From: Nocardia blacklockiae
GTDB lineage: Bacteria; Actinomycetota; Actinomycetes; Mycobacteriales; Mycobacteriaceae
Length of the DNA: 64,000 bases
Assembly: GCF_015477355.1 (NCBI RefSeq)
Contig: NZ_JADLRJ010000005.1
Coordinates: 372,001 to 436,000, forward strand
Direction: 5' to 3'
Made by a program: the position numbers and the translations under genes. Shown piece by piece: positions 56,023 to 63,305 of the stretch (position 1 is the stretch's first letter; every line of letters starts with the position of its first letter). A model generated the notes under the pieces. That model ran no database searches. It worked only from the letters and a program-made list of their open reading frames with translations, and was not told the origin of the DNA.

Positions 56023-57180
56023 TCAGGCCGCCTCTTGTGGGAAGCCTCCCATGCGCAGCAGATGGCTTTCCACGTCCGCCAGGAATCCGGGCGGGAAGCG
56101 CAGGCTGCCGCGGGCGGCGCGGCGGAGGAAGCCGGCGGTGGCGCGGGCGGACAGCAGGCGGGCGTCCTCCAGGAACCAGCGCAGGTCCTCGTACGGTTCG
56201 TGCACCGGCCAGGTGGAGACGGCCACCCGGTGGACGGTCCCGGCATGTCCCCACGCGGCGGCGGGCCAGCGGTGCGCGGGCAGCGGCAGTTCGTCGGGCA
56301 CGGCATGAACCACCGGATCGGCCAGCCGGGCACCGGCCCACGCCGCCATCCGCACGCTGACCGCGTTGCCGACCAGCTTCCACCGATGGCCCTGCCGAAT
56401 ACCCGGGGCGGCCAGTGCGGGTTCGGTCCAACCCGGCGAAAAGCCTTGCAGCCGTTCGGCATCGGCGAGACCGGGCGTGACTATCTCGCCGGAGGGCAGC
56501 CGCACCGCGGGCGGGCTGGCGATGCCCAGGCCGGAGCCGCCCTTGAGCGTCGGCACGGCGTTCACCGCCCAGCCGAGCCCGCGCACGCCCTCGGTCCAGT
56601 AGAAACCGCACGGGTCGACGGCCGCGTCGCCGATGGTCCGCGGCCCGGCGTCGGTGCCGAACAGCACCGGCCGCGGGTCCTCGGTGCGCGAGGCCAGCAT
56701 CAGCACCCGCTGCCGGCGCTGCGGCAGACCGAACGCGCGCGCGTCGACCACCCGATAGGCCCAGGTGTAGCCCAGTTCCTCCAGCGCGGCGGTGATATGG
56801 CGCATGGCCTGCCCGCGATCGAGTTGCAGCATGAACGGCACGTTCTCGATCAGCAGCCAGCGCGGCCCGCGCTTGCGCCGCACCAGCCGGAACACCTGGT
56901 CCACCAAACCCGAACGGGCGCCGGTGATTCCGGCGGTCCGGCCGGCCTGCGAGAGGTCCTGGCACGGGAATCCGGCGGCGACCAGGTCGGTGCCGGCGGG
57001 CAGCGCGCGCAAACGCGTCACGTCGCCGTGCAATTCGACGTCGGGGAAGCGCGCGGCGAGCACGGCCTGCGCGCCCGGCTCGATCTCGCACAGCAATTCG
57101 GTCTGCCAGCCGTGCACGCTCAGGCCGAGCTCCAGTCCGCCGATCCCGGCGAACAGCCCGACCATCCGCGCGCCCGTCAC
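56023..57180 (-). CDS. DNA (cytosine-5)-methyltransferase
   Basis: 385 residues. Motif I GLFAGIGGLELGL, motif IV GFPCQDLSQAG with catalytic Cys73, motif VI ENVP, motif VIII LPQRRQRVL and motif X KLVGNAVSVRMA are all intact, so it should be active. The target-recognition region lies between motifs VIII and X (about residues 175-265). The C-terminal 90 residues after motif X are an extension not seen in minimal enzymes. No restriction endonuclease gene is adjacent, only vsr, so it may be a solitary epigenetic methylase or the remainder of a restriction system. Confidence 0.94.
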   Translation of the reverse strand: MTGARMVGLFAGIGGLELGLSVHGWQTELLCEIEPGAQAVLAARFPDVELHGDVTRLRALPAGTDLVAAGFPCQDLSQAGRTAGITGARSGLVDQVFRLVRRKRGPRWLLIENVPFMLQLDRGQAMRHITAALEELGYTWAYRVVDARAFGLPQRRQRVLMLASRTEDPRPVLFGTDAGPRTIGDAAVDPCGFYWTEGVRGLGWAVNAVPTLKGGSGLGIASPPAVRLPSGEIVTPGLADAERLQGFSPGWTEPALAAPGIRQGHRWKLVGNAVSVRMAAWAGARLADPVVHAVPDELPLPAHRWPAAAWGHAGTVHRVAVSTWPVHEPYEDLRWFLEDARLLSARATAGFLRRAARGSLRFPPGFLADVESHLLRMGGFPQEAA

Positions 57181-57382
57181 AGCTCTCCTCTCGCCTCCCG
57201 ACCTGGGCAGGCGCCGCCACCGCCGTGCCGGGCCCGCGGGAGAACGTTACTCGAGTGCTTCCGGGCGGTCATCGATCAACACCCGTTCGGGGGGCCGCCC
57301 GGTCCGTTCCGCGAAGCTGCCGGGTGCGGACACTCGGCGAAATGTATTTGCCCGCTCCGGCTTCCGTGACGACCATGGCGGC

Positions 57383-57928
57383 ATGACCTACCCGGCCGAA
57401 TCCCTCCGGCACGGCCGCGTCCGCTTGCGCCGGGTGCGGCGCACGGACGAGGAGACGCTCCACCGCCTCATCAACGAGTCGCTCGAGCACCTGCGCCCGT
57501 GGATGGCCTGGGTGTCCGCTGCGGGCGAGCATCCGCGCGGCGCGGTCCGGGAATTCCTCGACCGGGCGAAGGAGAAGTGGCTGGCCGGAGACGCCTACTC
57601 CTATGTCGTCGTGGTCGACGGGGAGATCGTCGGGACGTGCTCGCTGGAGAACCGAATAGGGCCGGGCGGGTTGGAGATCGGCTATTGGCTGCATCCGGCG
57701 TTCACCGGTCGCGGGTATGCCACCGAAGCCGCCGCGGCGTTGATCACCGCGGCGTTCGCGCTTCCCGGCATCGAACGCGTTCAGATCTGGCACGATGCCG
57801 CCAACACGGCGAGCGGCGGGGTGCCCCGCCGCCTCGGCTTCACCGAGATCGCCCGGCTGTCGCCGCCCCGGGAACGGCAGCTGCCGGGTGAGGTGGGGGT
57901 GGATGTGGTGTGGGAGTTGCGCCGCTGA
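57383..57928 (+). CDS. GNAT family N-acetyltransferase (RimJ/RimL type)
   Basis: 181 residues. The acetyl-CoA binding motif is FTGRGYATEAAAAL, preceded by the EIGYWLHP strand, the layout of RimJ/RimL-type acetyltransferases that act on protein N-termini or small amines. The acceptor is unknown. The ATG at 57383 has GGCGG close upstream. The 200-base gap before it and the methyltransferase start shows no other feature. Confidence 0.9.
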   Translation: MTYPAESLRHGRVRLRRVRRTDEETLHRLINESLEHLRPWMAWVSAAGEHPRGAVREFLDRAKEKWLAGDAYSYVVVVDGEIVGTCSLENRIGPGGLEIGYWLHPAFTGRGYATEAAAALITAAFALPGIERVQIWHDAANTASGGVPRRLGFTEIARLSPPRERQLPGEVGVDVVWELRR

Positions 57929-58027
57929 GTTCCGGTGCGGCACAGGGCCGGGCGCTGTGCGCCGATGAAAGCAAGATAGGTCGATCGACCGATTCGAGCG
58001 GGTTCATGAATCGGCCATCGTTGGCCG

Positions 58028-59554
58028 GTGAGACGCACTCTGCTCAGAGCATTGGCCACACTAGGTTGCACGATCGTCGCCCTACTGTGCAACCCGATCA
58101 CCGCCCCGGCGCATCCCATGCCCGGCACCAAGATCCTTCTCGACGTGCGCGAAACCGCCATCGATGCCGAATTCGCCATCCCCGCCGCTGGTCTCGCCGA
58201 AGCCAGCGGCATCGATGTCGACTCCCGCACCAGGCTTTCGGCCGAGGACTCCGCCGGATTGGTGCGTTATCTGCTGGAGCACGTGCGTTTTGCTACGCCT
58301 GACGGCATACCGTGGACCGTCCGAATCGGCGAGATGCGCCTGGACCGCGGGACCCCAGCGGCGACGGGCGCCTACAAGGAACTCGTCGCCCACGCCGCAC
58401 TGACCCCGCCCACGGGTGCCGACACCCGCCACTTCGTACTGGGCTACGACGCGGTCATCCACAAGATCCCCACCCACACCGCCCTGGTCGCGGTGCGTCA
58501 GGGTTGGCGTGTCGGAGCGGGCAGCGCTGCCCAGCAGGTCGATGCGGGCTATTCCGCTCGGCAGGACAACGCGGGCAACAACGCCCGAGAGAACAACCCC
58601 GGCAATGACGCCGGACAGACCGCTCCGGGCAGCGACGCCCGACAGATCACCATGGGCAACGAGGCCCGACAGGCCGACACCGGCAACGACGCCAGGCAAA
58701 TCGGCATCATCCGCATGGACGCCGACTCCATGACCGTCCCCCCACTCTCGGTCAACCTCACCGACCCCACCGCCTGGCACGTCTTCACCGAAATGGTCAC
58801 CCTCGGCGCCCACCACATCCTGCAGGGCACCGACCACCTACTGTTCCTCTTCACCCTCCTACTCCCCGCGGTACTCACCGCCCGCTCCGCCCGCTGGCAC
58901 CCATCCCACAGCCCACGCCGCGCAGTACGCCACATCCTCACCGTCACAATCGCTTTCACCCTCGGCCACTCCACCGCCCTCATAGCCAGCGCCCTAACCC
59001 GCCTCAACCTCCCAGCCCGCCCCATCGAAACCCTCATAGCCGCAACAATCCTCATAGGCGCCACCCACGCCATCCGCCCCTTGTTCCCCGGCCGAGAACC
59101 CTCGGTCGCAGCCATCTTCGGCCTCATCCACGGCCTGGCCTTCGCCTTCACCCTCACCGAATTACAGCTCTCCACAACCCAACTAGCCCTCAGCCTCCTC
59201 GGCTTCAACCTCGGCATCGAAGCCGTCCAACTCCTACTGGTAGCCCTCGCCCTACCCCCCTTACTGGCGTTAGCTATCACCCGAGCCCAACCGCCCCTCC
59301 GAATCGGCGGCGCACTTCTGACAATCCTCGCCGCCCTAGCCTGGTCCGCAGACCGCCTCGGCTACCCCAACCCCATCGCCCGCACCGCAGACCAGGCAGG
59401 CAAACTGCTCCTCCCGCTCACCATCACCGCAACCATCCTCGCCGTCGTCATACTGCTCGCCCAAGCGCTGAAACAACGTTCACCGACCACAGCCACCCAC
59501 AGACCCGAAACAAAGGAGACCGCCAACCCCGTCGAGCGGGTGCAGGCTTCCTGA
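58028..59554 (+). CDS. HupE/UreJ family membrane protein with repeat insertion
   Basis: 508 residues from a GTG. A signal-like first helix (LLRALATLGCTIVALLCNPI) and an exported domain of about 200 residues precede seven or so membrane helices. The motif LGAHHILQGTDHLLFLFTLL with its His/Asp residues is the HupE/UreJ_2 metal-site fingerprint, echoed by FGLIHGLAFAFTL. Relatives are candidate nickel or cobalt permeases or accessory proteins. Residues 173-226 are six 9-residue repeats (consensus xGNDARQxx). Codon choice in the membrane half (many A- and T-ending codons) differs from neighbouring genes. Confidence 0.85.
   Translation: MRRTLLRALATLGCTIVALLCNPITAPAHPMPGTKILLDVRETAIDAEFAIPAAGLAEASGIDVDSRTRLSAEDSAGLVRYLLEHVRFATPDGIPWTVRIGEMRLDRGTPAATGAYKELVAHAALTPPTGADTRHFVLGYDAVIHKIPTHTALVAVRQGWRVGAGSAAQQVDAGYSARQDNAGNNARENNPGNDAGQTAPGSDARQITMGNEARQADTGNDARQIGIIRMDADSMTVPPLSVNLTDPTAWHVFTEMVTLGAHHILQGTDHLLFLFTLLLPAVLTARSARWHPSHSPRRAVRHILTVTIAFTLGHSTALIASALTRLNLPARPIETLIAATILIGATHAIRPLFPGREPSVAAIFGLIHGLAFAFTLTELQLSTTQLALSLLGFNLGIEAVQLLLVALALPPLLALAITRAQPPLRIGGALLTILAALAWSADRLGYPNPIARTADQAGKLLLPLTITATILAVVILLAQALKQRSPTTATHRPETKETANPVERVQAS
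58544..58705 (+). repeat. Six 27-base in-frame tandem repeats in the HupE/UreJ gene
   Basis: Six diverged 27-base units encode AGYSARQDN, AGNNARENN, PGNDAGQTA, PGSDARQIT, MGNEARQAD and TGNDARQIG. They sit in the exported part just before the conserved membrane domain. The period is a multiple of three, so copy-number change would keep the frame. Confidence 0.88.
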
Positions 59555-59641
59555 CACAACGCCGTGTTCATGTCCCGGGTGACACTGCCCGGCAGTGCCT
59601 TCGCTTGGTACAACGTCGCAACCAGGCAGACGGACGAGGGG

Positions 59642-60217
59642 TTAGCACACGCCGCGGACCAACTCGACCGCTTCCACCATCCCGTACCGCGCGACCAACC
59701 TCTCCAGTACACCTTCCACGGTTTCGGGCGGGTTCTTCCGGCGGCACACCAGGATTTCAACTGCCTGGAGCGCCAATTCGGGCGAGACAGCGACAGTATC
59801 GGCCGCGAACTGTGCGGGCTTCAGAATCTGTATATGGTCGGGGACCTGGGCGTGCGGGAAATCGCGCACATTGTCGGTCACGATCGCGCCGGCGCCGCCG
59901 ACGACCGCTGCGGCCAGGACGTGCTCGTCGTCAGGATCGGGCAGCCCGAATGTGCCCTCGTGAGGTTCCCAGCCTTCCACGAGGGCATCGTCGAAAGCCG
60001 ACTTCATCATGGCGATCAACCGTTCGGCGCGAGCAGCCGCGACCGCGGCGGCGGTCTCCTCGCGATCGACCAGCTTGCGGGCCTCGTGAAACGCCAGCTC
60101 CTCCAAAATCGTGTCGGACCACAGCGGCCGGTACAGTCCCTCGATCGCCAGCGACAGCAGGAAATCGCGTTGCAGACTCGGCCACAGCACGCACGTATCC
60201 AACACGACGGCGAACAT
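59642..60217 (-). CDS. PIN domain toxin (VapC-like)
   Basis: 191 residues. The acidic active-site residues of a PIN nuclease are visible: Asp7 in VVLDTCVLWP, an Asp/Glu in WSDTILEEL, Asp residues in GLPDPDDEHVLAAAV and a final Asp in IVTDNVRDFP. PIN toxins cut RNA. It is longer than minimal VapC (about 130) by a helical C-terminal extension. It starts 11 bases after the DNA-binding partner gene, so the two form a toxin-antitoxin-like operon. Confidence 0.87.
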   Translation of the reverse strand: MFAVVLDTCVLWPSLQRDFLLSLAIEGLYRPLWSDTILEELAFHEARKLVDREETAAAVAAARAERLIAMMKSAFDDALVEGWEPHEGTFGLPDPDDEHVLAAAVVGGAGAIVTDNVRDFPHAQVPDHIQILKPAQFAADTVAVSPELALQAVEILVCRRKNPPETVEGVLERLVARYGMVEAVELVRGVC

Positions 60218-60228
60218 GCCGGATTGCC

Positions 60229-60759
60229 TCAGCCCCTTGCGTTTCGGCGACGAGCAACCTGCCGCCGAACTTCCCGCAGCTGTTCCCGAATCGCCTCCGG
60301 GTCGTCTTCGGCGTCGATATCGACCTCGGAAGCGGTCAGGGCGTCGTACTGGCGCTGGCGACGTGACTCGCGGTATGCCAGAACGTCGGCGAGCAACAGC
60401 CGGTGACGAGTGCCGACACGTTCGGCAGCCAGCTCGCCCTTCTCGATGAGCCGTATCACCGTCGGGCGACTCACCCCGAGTACGTCCGCGGCCTGCTGCG
60501 ACGTCAAAGTCATGCTCCGCGGCGCCACGGTCACGGCCCGGCCGGCCAACAGTGCCGCCACGACCTGCTTCAGCGCTTCGTGCACTTCCTGCGGAAGCTC
60601 GATCCGGTCGTGCTCATCGACACCCACCAGCGCATAACTCGGCCGCGCCCGGGTGCCGCGATTCCGATCGTGTGCGTCCAGAAAGCCGAGAACCGAAGCC
60701 AGGTGCTCACGGTCCTCCGCCGGAATGAAGGTCCGCTCCTCCAGCGCTGCGACAGTCAT
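60229..60759 (-). CDS. Excisionase-type HTH protein, probable antitoxin
   Basis: 176 residues. The MerR/excisionase-like helix-turn-helix lies at about residues 84-130 (LTSQQAADVLGVSRPTVIRL through RVGTRHRLLLADVLAY). The acidic C-terminus (DIDAEDDPEAIREQLREVRR) may wrap the PIN toxin. The first 80 residues are of unknown fold. As the first gene of the pair, preceded by clustered inverted repeats at 60783-60816, it probably neutralises the toxin and represses its own promoter. Confidence 0.85.
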   Translation of the reverse strand: MTVAALEERTFIPAEDREHLASVLGFLDAHDRNRGTRARPSYALVGVDEHDRIELPQEVHEALKQVVAALLAGRAVTVAPRSMTLTSQQAADVLGVSRPTVIRLIEKGELAAERVGTRHRLLLADVLAYRESRRQRQYDALTASEVDIDAEDDPEAIREQLREVRRQVARRRNARG

Positions 60760-60782
60760 CTGGATCTCCTCCCGTTCGCCAA

Positions 60783-60816
60783 TCGAACATTGCGAACGAT
60801 GTTTCGAAACGTTCGA
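60783..60816. promoter_or_regulatory. Clustered inverted repeats, operator of the toxin-antitoxin pair
   Basis: A 34-base AT-richer segment contains TCGAAC (60783) mirrored by GTTCGA (60811), CGAACG (60793) mirrored by CGTTCG (60810), and a central TTTCGAAA. It begins 24 bases upstream of the antitoxin start. Nested symmetry of this kind suits autorepression by the HTH protein. The remainder of the gap to 61036 shows no other feature. Confidence 0.55.
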
Positions 60817-61035
60817 ATAAGTGTCGCATCATGCCCCGCCCTGCGCAAGCCTGACCGTCCCAGGTCGGACAGGTGCTGCATAGACGTATGTCGAGGGTGA
60901 CGCGAGACAGACCCGGTTCCATGGCGGGGGAAGTTTCTAGCCATTGCGAGGTCGTCGCAACGCGAACGAGTATGCTGGCCAACGGGCTTCGAACGATAGA
61001 AACCCCGCCACCGAAAGGTGACGGGGTTTCAGAAG

Positions 61036-61108
61036 CGCGCCCGGAGAGACTCGAACTCCCAACCTTCTGATCCGTAGTCAGATGCTCTATCCGTTGAGCT
61101 ACGGGCGC
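61036..61108 (-). tRNA. tRNA-Arg (anticodon ACG)
   Basis: A 73-nt minus-strand gene: acceptor GCGCCCG pairing with CGGGCGC, D-loop AGCTCAACGGATAGAGC, anticodon arm CTGACTACGGATCAG with ACG in the loop, and T-arm GGGAGTTCGAGTCTCTC. No encoded CCA. A34 is the known substrate of TadA (gene at 45481-45936), after which it reads CGU, CGC and CGA. Confidence 0.95.
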
Positions 61109-61191
61109 AGGGTCTACTGGGGCTGTCGAACTGCGAGCAGTTGATGCCCAGTGACATCTTGTTCAGTTGTTACCCGGCGAACCGGGTGTGG

Positions 61192-61278
61192 CGGAGGCGA
61201 GAGGATTTGAACCTCCGGTCCCCGTGAAGGGACAACTCATTAGCAGTGAGTCCCATTCGGCCGCTCTGGCACGCCTCC
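61192..61278 (-). tRNA. tRNA-Ser (anticodon GCT)
   Basis: An 87-nt minus-strand gene with acceptor GGAGGCG pairing with CGCCTCC, D-region AGAGCGGCCGAATGG, anticodon loop CTGCTAA with GCT in the centre, a long variable arm (TGTCCCTTCACGGGGACC) and T-arm GGAGGTTCAAATCCTCT. The long variable arm confirms serine. It reads AGC and AGU. Confidence 0.95.
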
Positions 61279-61378
61279 TGGAGCCTTCTCGTTCGAGGGG
61301 CCCGGTCCTTTCGAACCGCCGAGACGCAAGAGTACAGAGGTACCGCTCAGGACGCAAAACGGGTGGTCAGGGGGGTGT

Positions 61379-62098
61379 TCAGCGGAGGTGGCTGTCGAAC
61401 CAGTCGAAGATGCGGGTCTGGGCGGCGACGACGGTTTCGGCGTCGGAGTCGGTGTCGAAGCCGGGGTGGTCGGGGCGGTGGTGGAGGCCGGGGTAGCTGA
61501 CGAGCAGGGTGGCGACGGGGGCTCGGGCGGCGGCGTCGCGTAGGCCCTCGATCTCGTGGGCGGGTGTGGCGGGGTCGTCGGCGCCGTAGAGGCCCAGCCA
61601 CGGGGCCTGGAGGCGCGGGACGGCTCGGACCAAAGCGTCCGCTCCGGCGACGAGCGGGGCGGCGATGCCGGGCGCGGCGACGCTGACCGCCGCGCCGATC
61701 GGCCGGTTGGTCGCCACCAGGCAGGCGGCGGTGCCGGCCGTGTCGAAGCCGAGGACCCCGATACAGTCCTCGAACACGCCGCGCCCGACCAGCCAGTCGT
61801 AGCACGCGTCGAAGTCGGCGAACAGTTCGTCGCCGAAGACCGCGTCCCCGCCGCCGTTGCGATGGAACAGGTTGGGCGCCACCACGATCCAGCCCTCGTC
61901 GGACAGCGCCCGCATCAGCTCCAGCAACGAATCGGCGAACTCACGGGACTCGTGCAGGACGACGATCGCGCCGCGTGCGTGACCCTCCGGCTCGAGGACG
62001 GTGATCGGCACCCGGGCCGCCGCCTCCGGGCTCGGATCGGCGTCGGCCGCCACGCCGCCGGCGCGCAGCGTCGCGATGTCTCGATAAATGCCCGACAT
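61379..62098 (-). CDS. Dienelactone hydrolase-like protein with Asp at the nucleophile position
   Basis: 239 residues of the alpha/beta-hydrolase fold. AIVVLHESREFADSL is the N-terminal DLH motif, GADDPATP holds the acid (Asp174 or 175) and YPGLHHRPDHP the histidine (206 or 207). The nucleophile elbow reads GVLGFDTAG, with Asp119 where DLH proteins have Cys (GxCxG). An Asp nucleophile is known in haloalkane/haloacetate dehalogenases, so the activity may differ from lactone hydrolysis or be lost. The ATG at 62098 gives the family length. Confidence 0.8.
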   Translation of the reverse strand: MSGIYRDIATLRAGGVAADADPSPEAAARVPITVLEPEGHARGAIVVLHESREFADSLLELMRALSDEGWIVVAPNLFHRNGGGDAVFGDELFADFDACYDWLVGRGVFEDCIGVLGFDTAGTAACLVATNRPIGAAVSVAAPGIAAPLVAGADALVRAVPRLQAPWLGLYGADDPATPAHEIEGLRDAAARAPVATLLVSYPGLHHRPDHPGFDTDSDAETVVAAQTRIFDWFDSHLR

Positions 62099-62223
62099 GG
62101 AACCAGGGTAGTTCGCCTTCATAAACTTCGGGAGAACTCGCATGTGAGGACCGCTCGCCCGAATATTTTCCGGCCGGGCCGACACCGCGACCGACCTCGT
62201 CCGGCAGGTTCTAGGGTAGTGGG

Positions 62224-63300
62224 GTGAGCGCTCGTATTCGTCCGGACCTCGAGTCCATCCCCGCCTACGCACCCGGCCGCAGCCGTCCCGGCGCGGTGAA
62301 ACTGGCCAGCAACGAGAGCACCCCCGGCCCGCTGCCGACGGTTGCCAAGGCCATCGCGGAGGCGGCCGAACTCGCCAACCGGTACCCGGACAACATGGCC
62401 AGCGAACTTCGCGCGGCCGTCGCGGAATTCCACGGGGTGGACGTCGCGAACGTGGCGATCGGGTGCGGGAGCGTCGCGCTGTGCCAGGAGCTGGTGCAGA
62501 TCACCTGCGCCGCGGCGACCGACGAGGTGCTGTTCGCGTGGCGCTCGTTCGAGGCGTATCCGATCGTGACCCAGGTCGGCAACGCGCGGGCCGTGCAGGT
62601 GCCGCTGACCGAGGAGTTCGCGCACGATCTCGACGCGATGGCCGCGGCCGTCACCGAGCACACCAAGTTGATCTTCGTCTGCAATCCCAACAATCCCACG
62701 GGTACCGCCTACGGGCGCGCGGACCTGGAGCGATTCCTCGACGCGGTGCCCGAGCACGTCCTGGTGGTGCTCGACGAGGCCTATTACGAGTACCTGCGGC
62801 TGCCCGACGACCATCCCAACGGCGTGGAGATGGGGCGTGGCCGGTCGAATGTGCTTGTGCTGCGTACCTTTTCGAAGGCGTACGGGCTGGCGGGGCTGCG
62901 GGTCGGTTACGCGGTCGGCGCCCCGGAGGTGATCACCGCGCTGCTCAAGGTGCATATCCCGTTCAGCGTGAATCGGCTGGCGCAGGCCGCCGCGATCGCG
63001 TCGCTCGAGGCCCGGGAGGAGTTGCTGGACCGTACCGAACACGTTGCGGCGGAACGGGATCGGATGCGGGCGGCGCTGTTGGACGCCGGGTACGTCGTGC
63101 CGCGGAGCGAGGCCAACTTCGTGTGGCTGCCGCTCGGCGAGCGCAGCGCGGAATTCGGCGAGGCGAGCGCGGAGGCCGGAATCATCGTGCGGCCCTACGG
63201 CGTCGACGGGGTGCGGGTGACGGCCGGTGACCCGCACGAGAACGATCTGTTCCTCGCGTTCGCTACCGCACCGGAGACCACCGCTCGATTCCTGGGCTGA
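62224..63300 (+). CDS. pat: Aromatic amino acid (histidinol-phosphate type) aminotransferase
   Basis: 358 residues from a GTG at 62224. HisC-family fold type I aminotransferase: KLASNESTPGPLP at the start, FVCNPNNPTGTAY, VVLDEAYYEY with the PLP-contacting Asp and Tyr, and LRTFSKAYGLAGLRVGYA with the PLP lysine. It resembles the mycobacterial aromatic enzyme (Pat/HisC2, Rv3772) rather than the histidine-operon HisC. It likely makes phenylalanine and/or tyrosine from the keto acids, the latter produced by tyrA (46612-47562). It is convergent with the mycolyltransferase gene, 5 bases apart. Confidence 0.88.
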   Translation: MSARIRPDLESIPAYAPGRSRPGAVKLASNESTPGPLPTVAKAIAEAAELANRYPDNMASELRAAVAEFHGVDVANVAIGCGSVALCQELVQITCAAATDEVLFAWRSFEAYPIVTQVGNARAVQVPLTEEFAHDLDAMAAAVTEHTKLIFVCNPNNPTGTAYGRADLERFLDAVPEHVLVVLDEAYYEYLRLPDDHPNGVEMGRGRSNVLVLRTFSKAYGLAGLRVGYAVGAPEVITALLKVHIPFSVNRLAQAAAIASLEAREELLDRTEHVAAERDRMRAALLDAGYVVPRSEANFVWLPLGERSAEFGEASAEAGIIVRPYGVDGVRVTAGDPHENDLFLAFATAPETTARFLG

Positions 63301-63305
63301 GCGCG

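Noticed and set aside
58544-58705. Regular 27-base repeats as a possible CRISPR array
   Set aside because: There are no spacers, the units are contiguous and diverged, and they encode an in-frame peptide repeat inside a conserved membrane-protein gene.
55563-61278. Genomic island or prophage suggested by methyltransferase, vsr, toxin-antitoxin and tRNA genes
   Set aside because: There is no integrase, transposase or phage structural gene, and I saw no duplicated tRNA end that would mark an attachment site.
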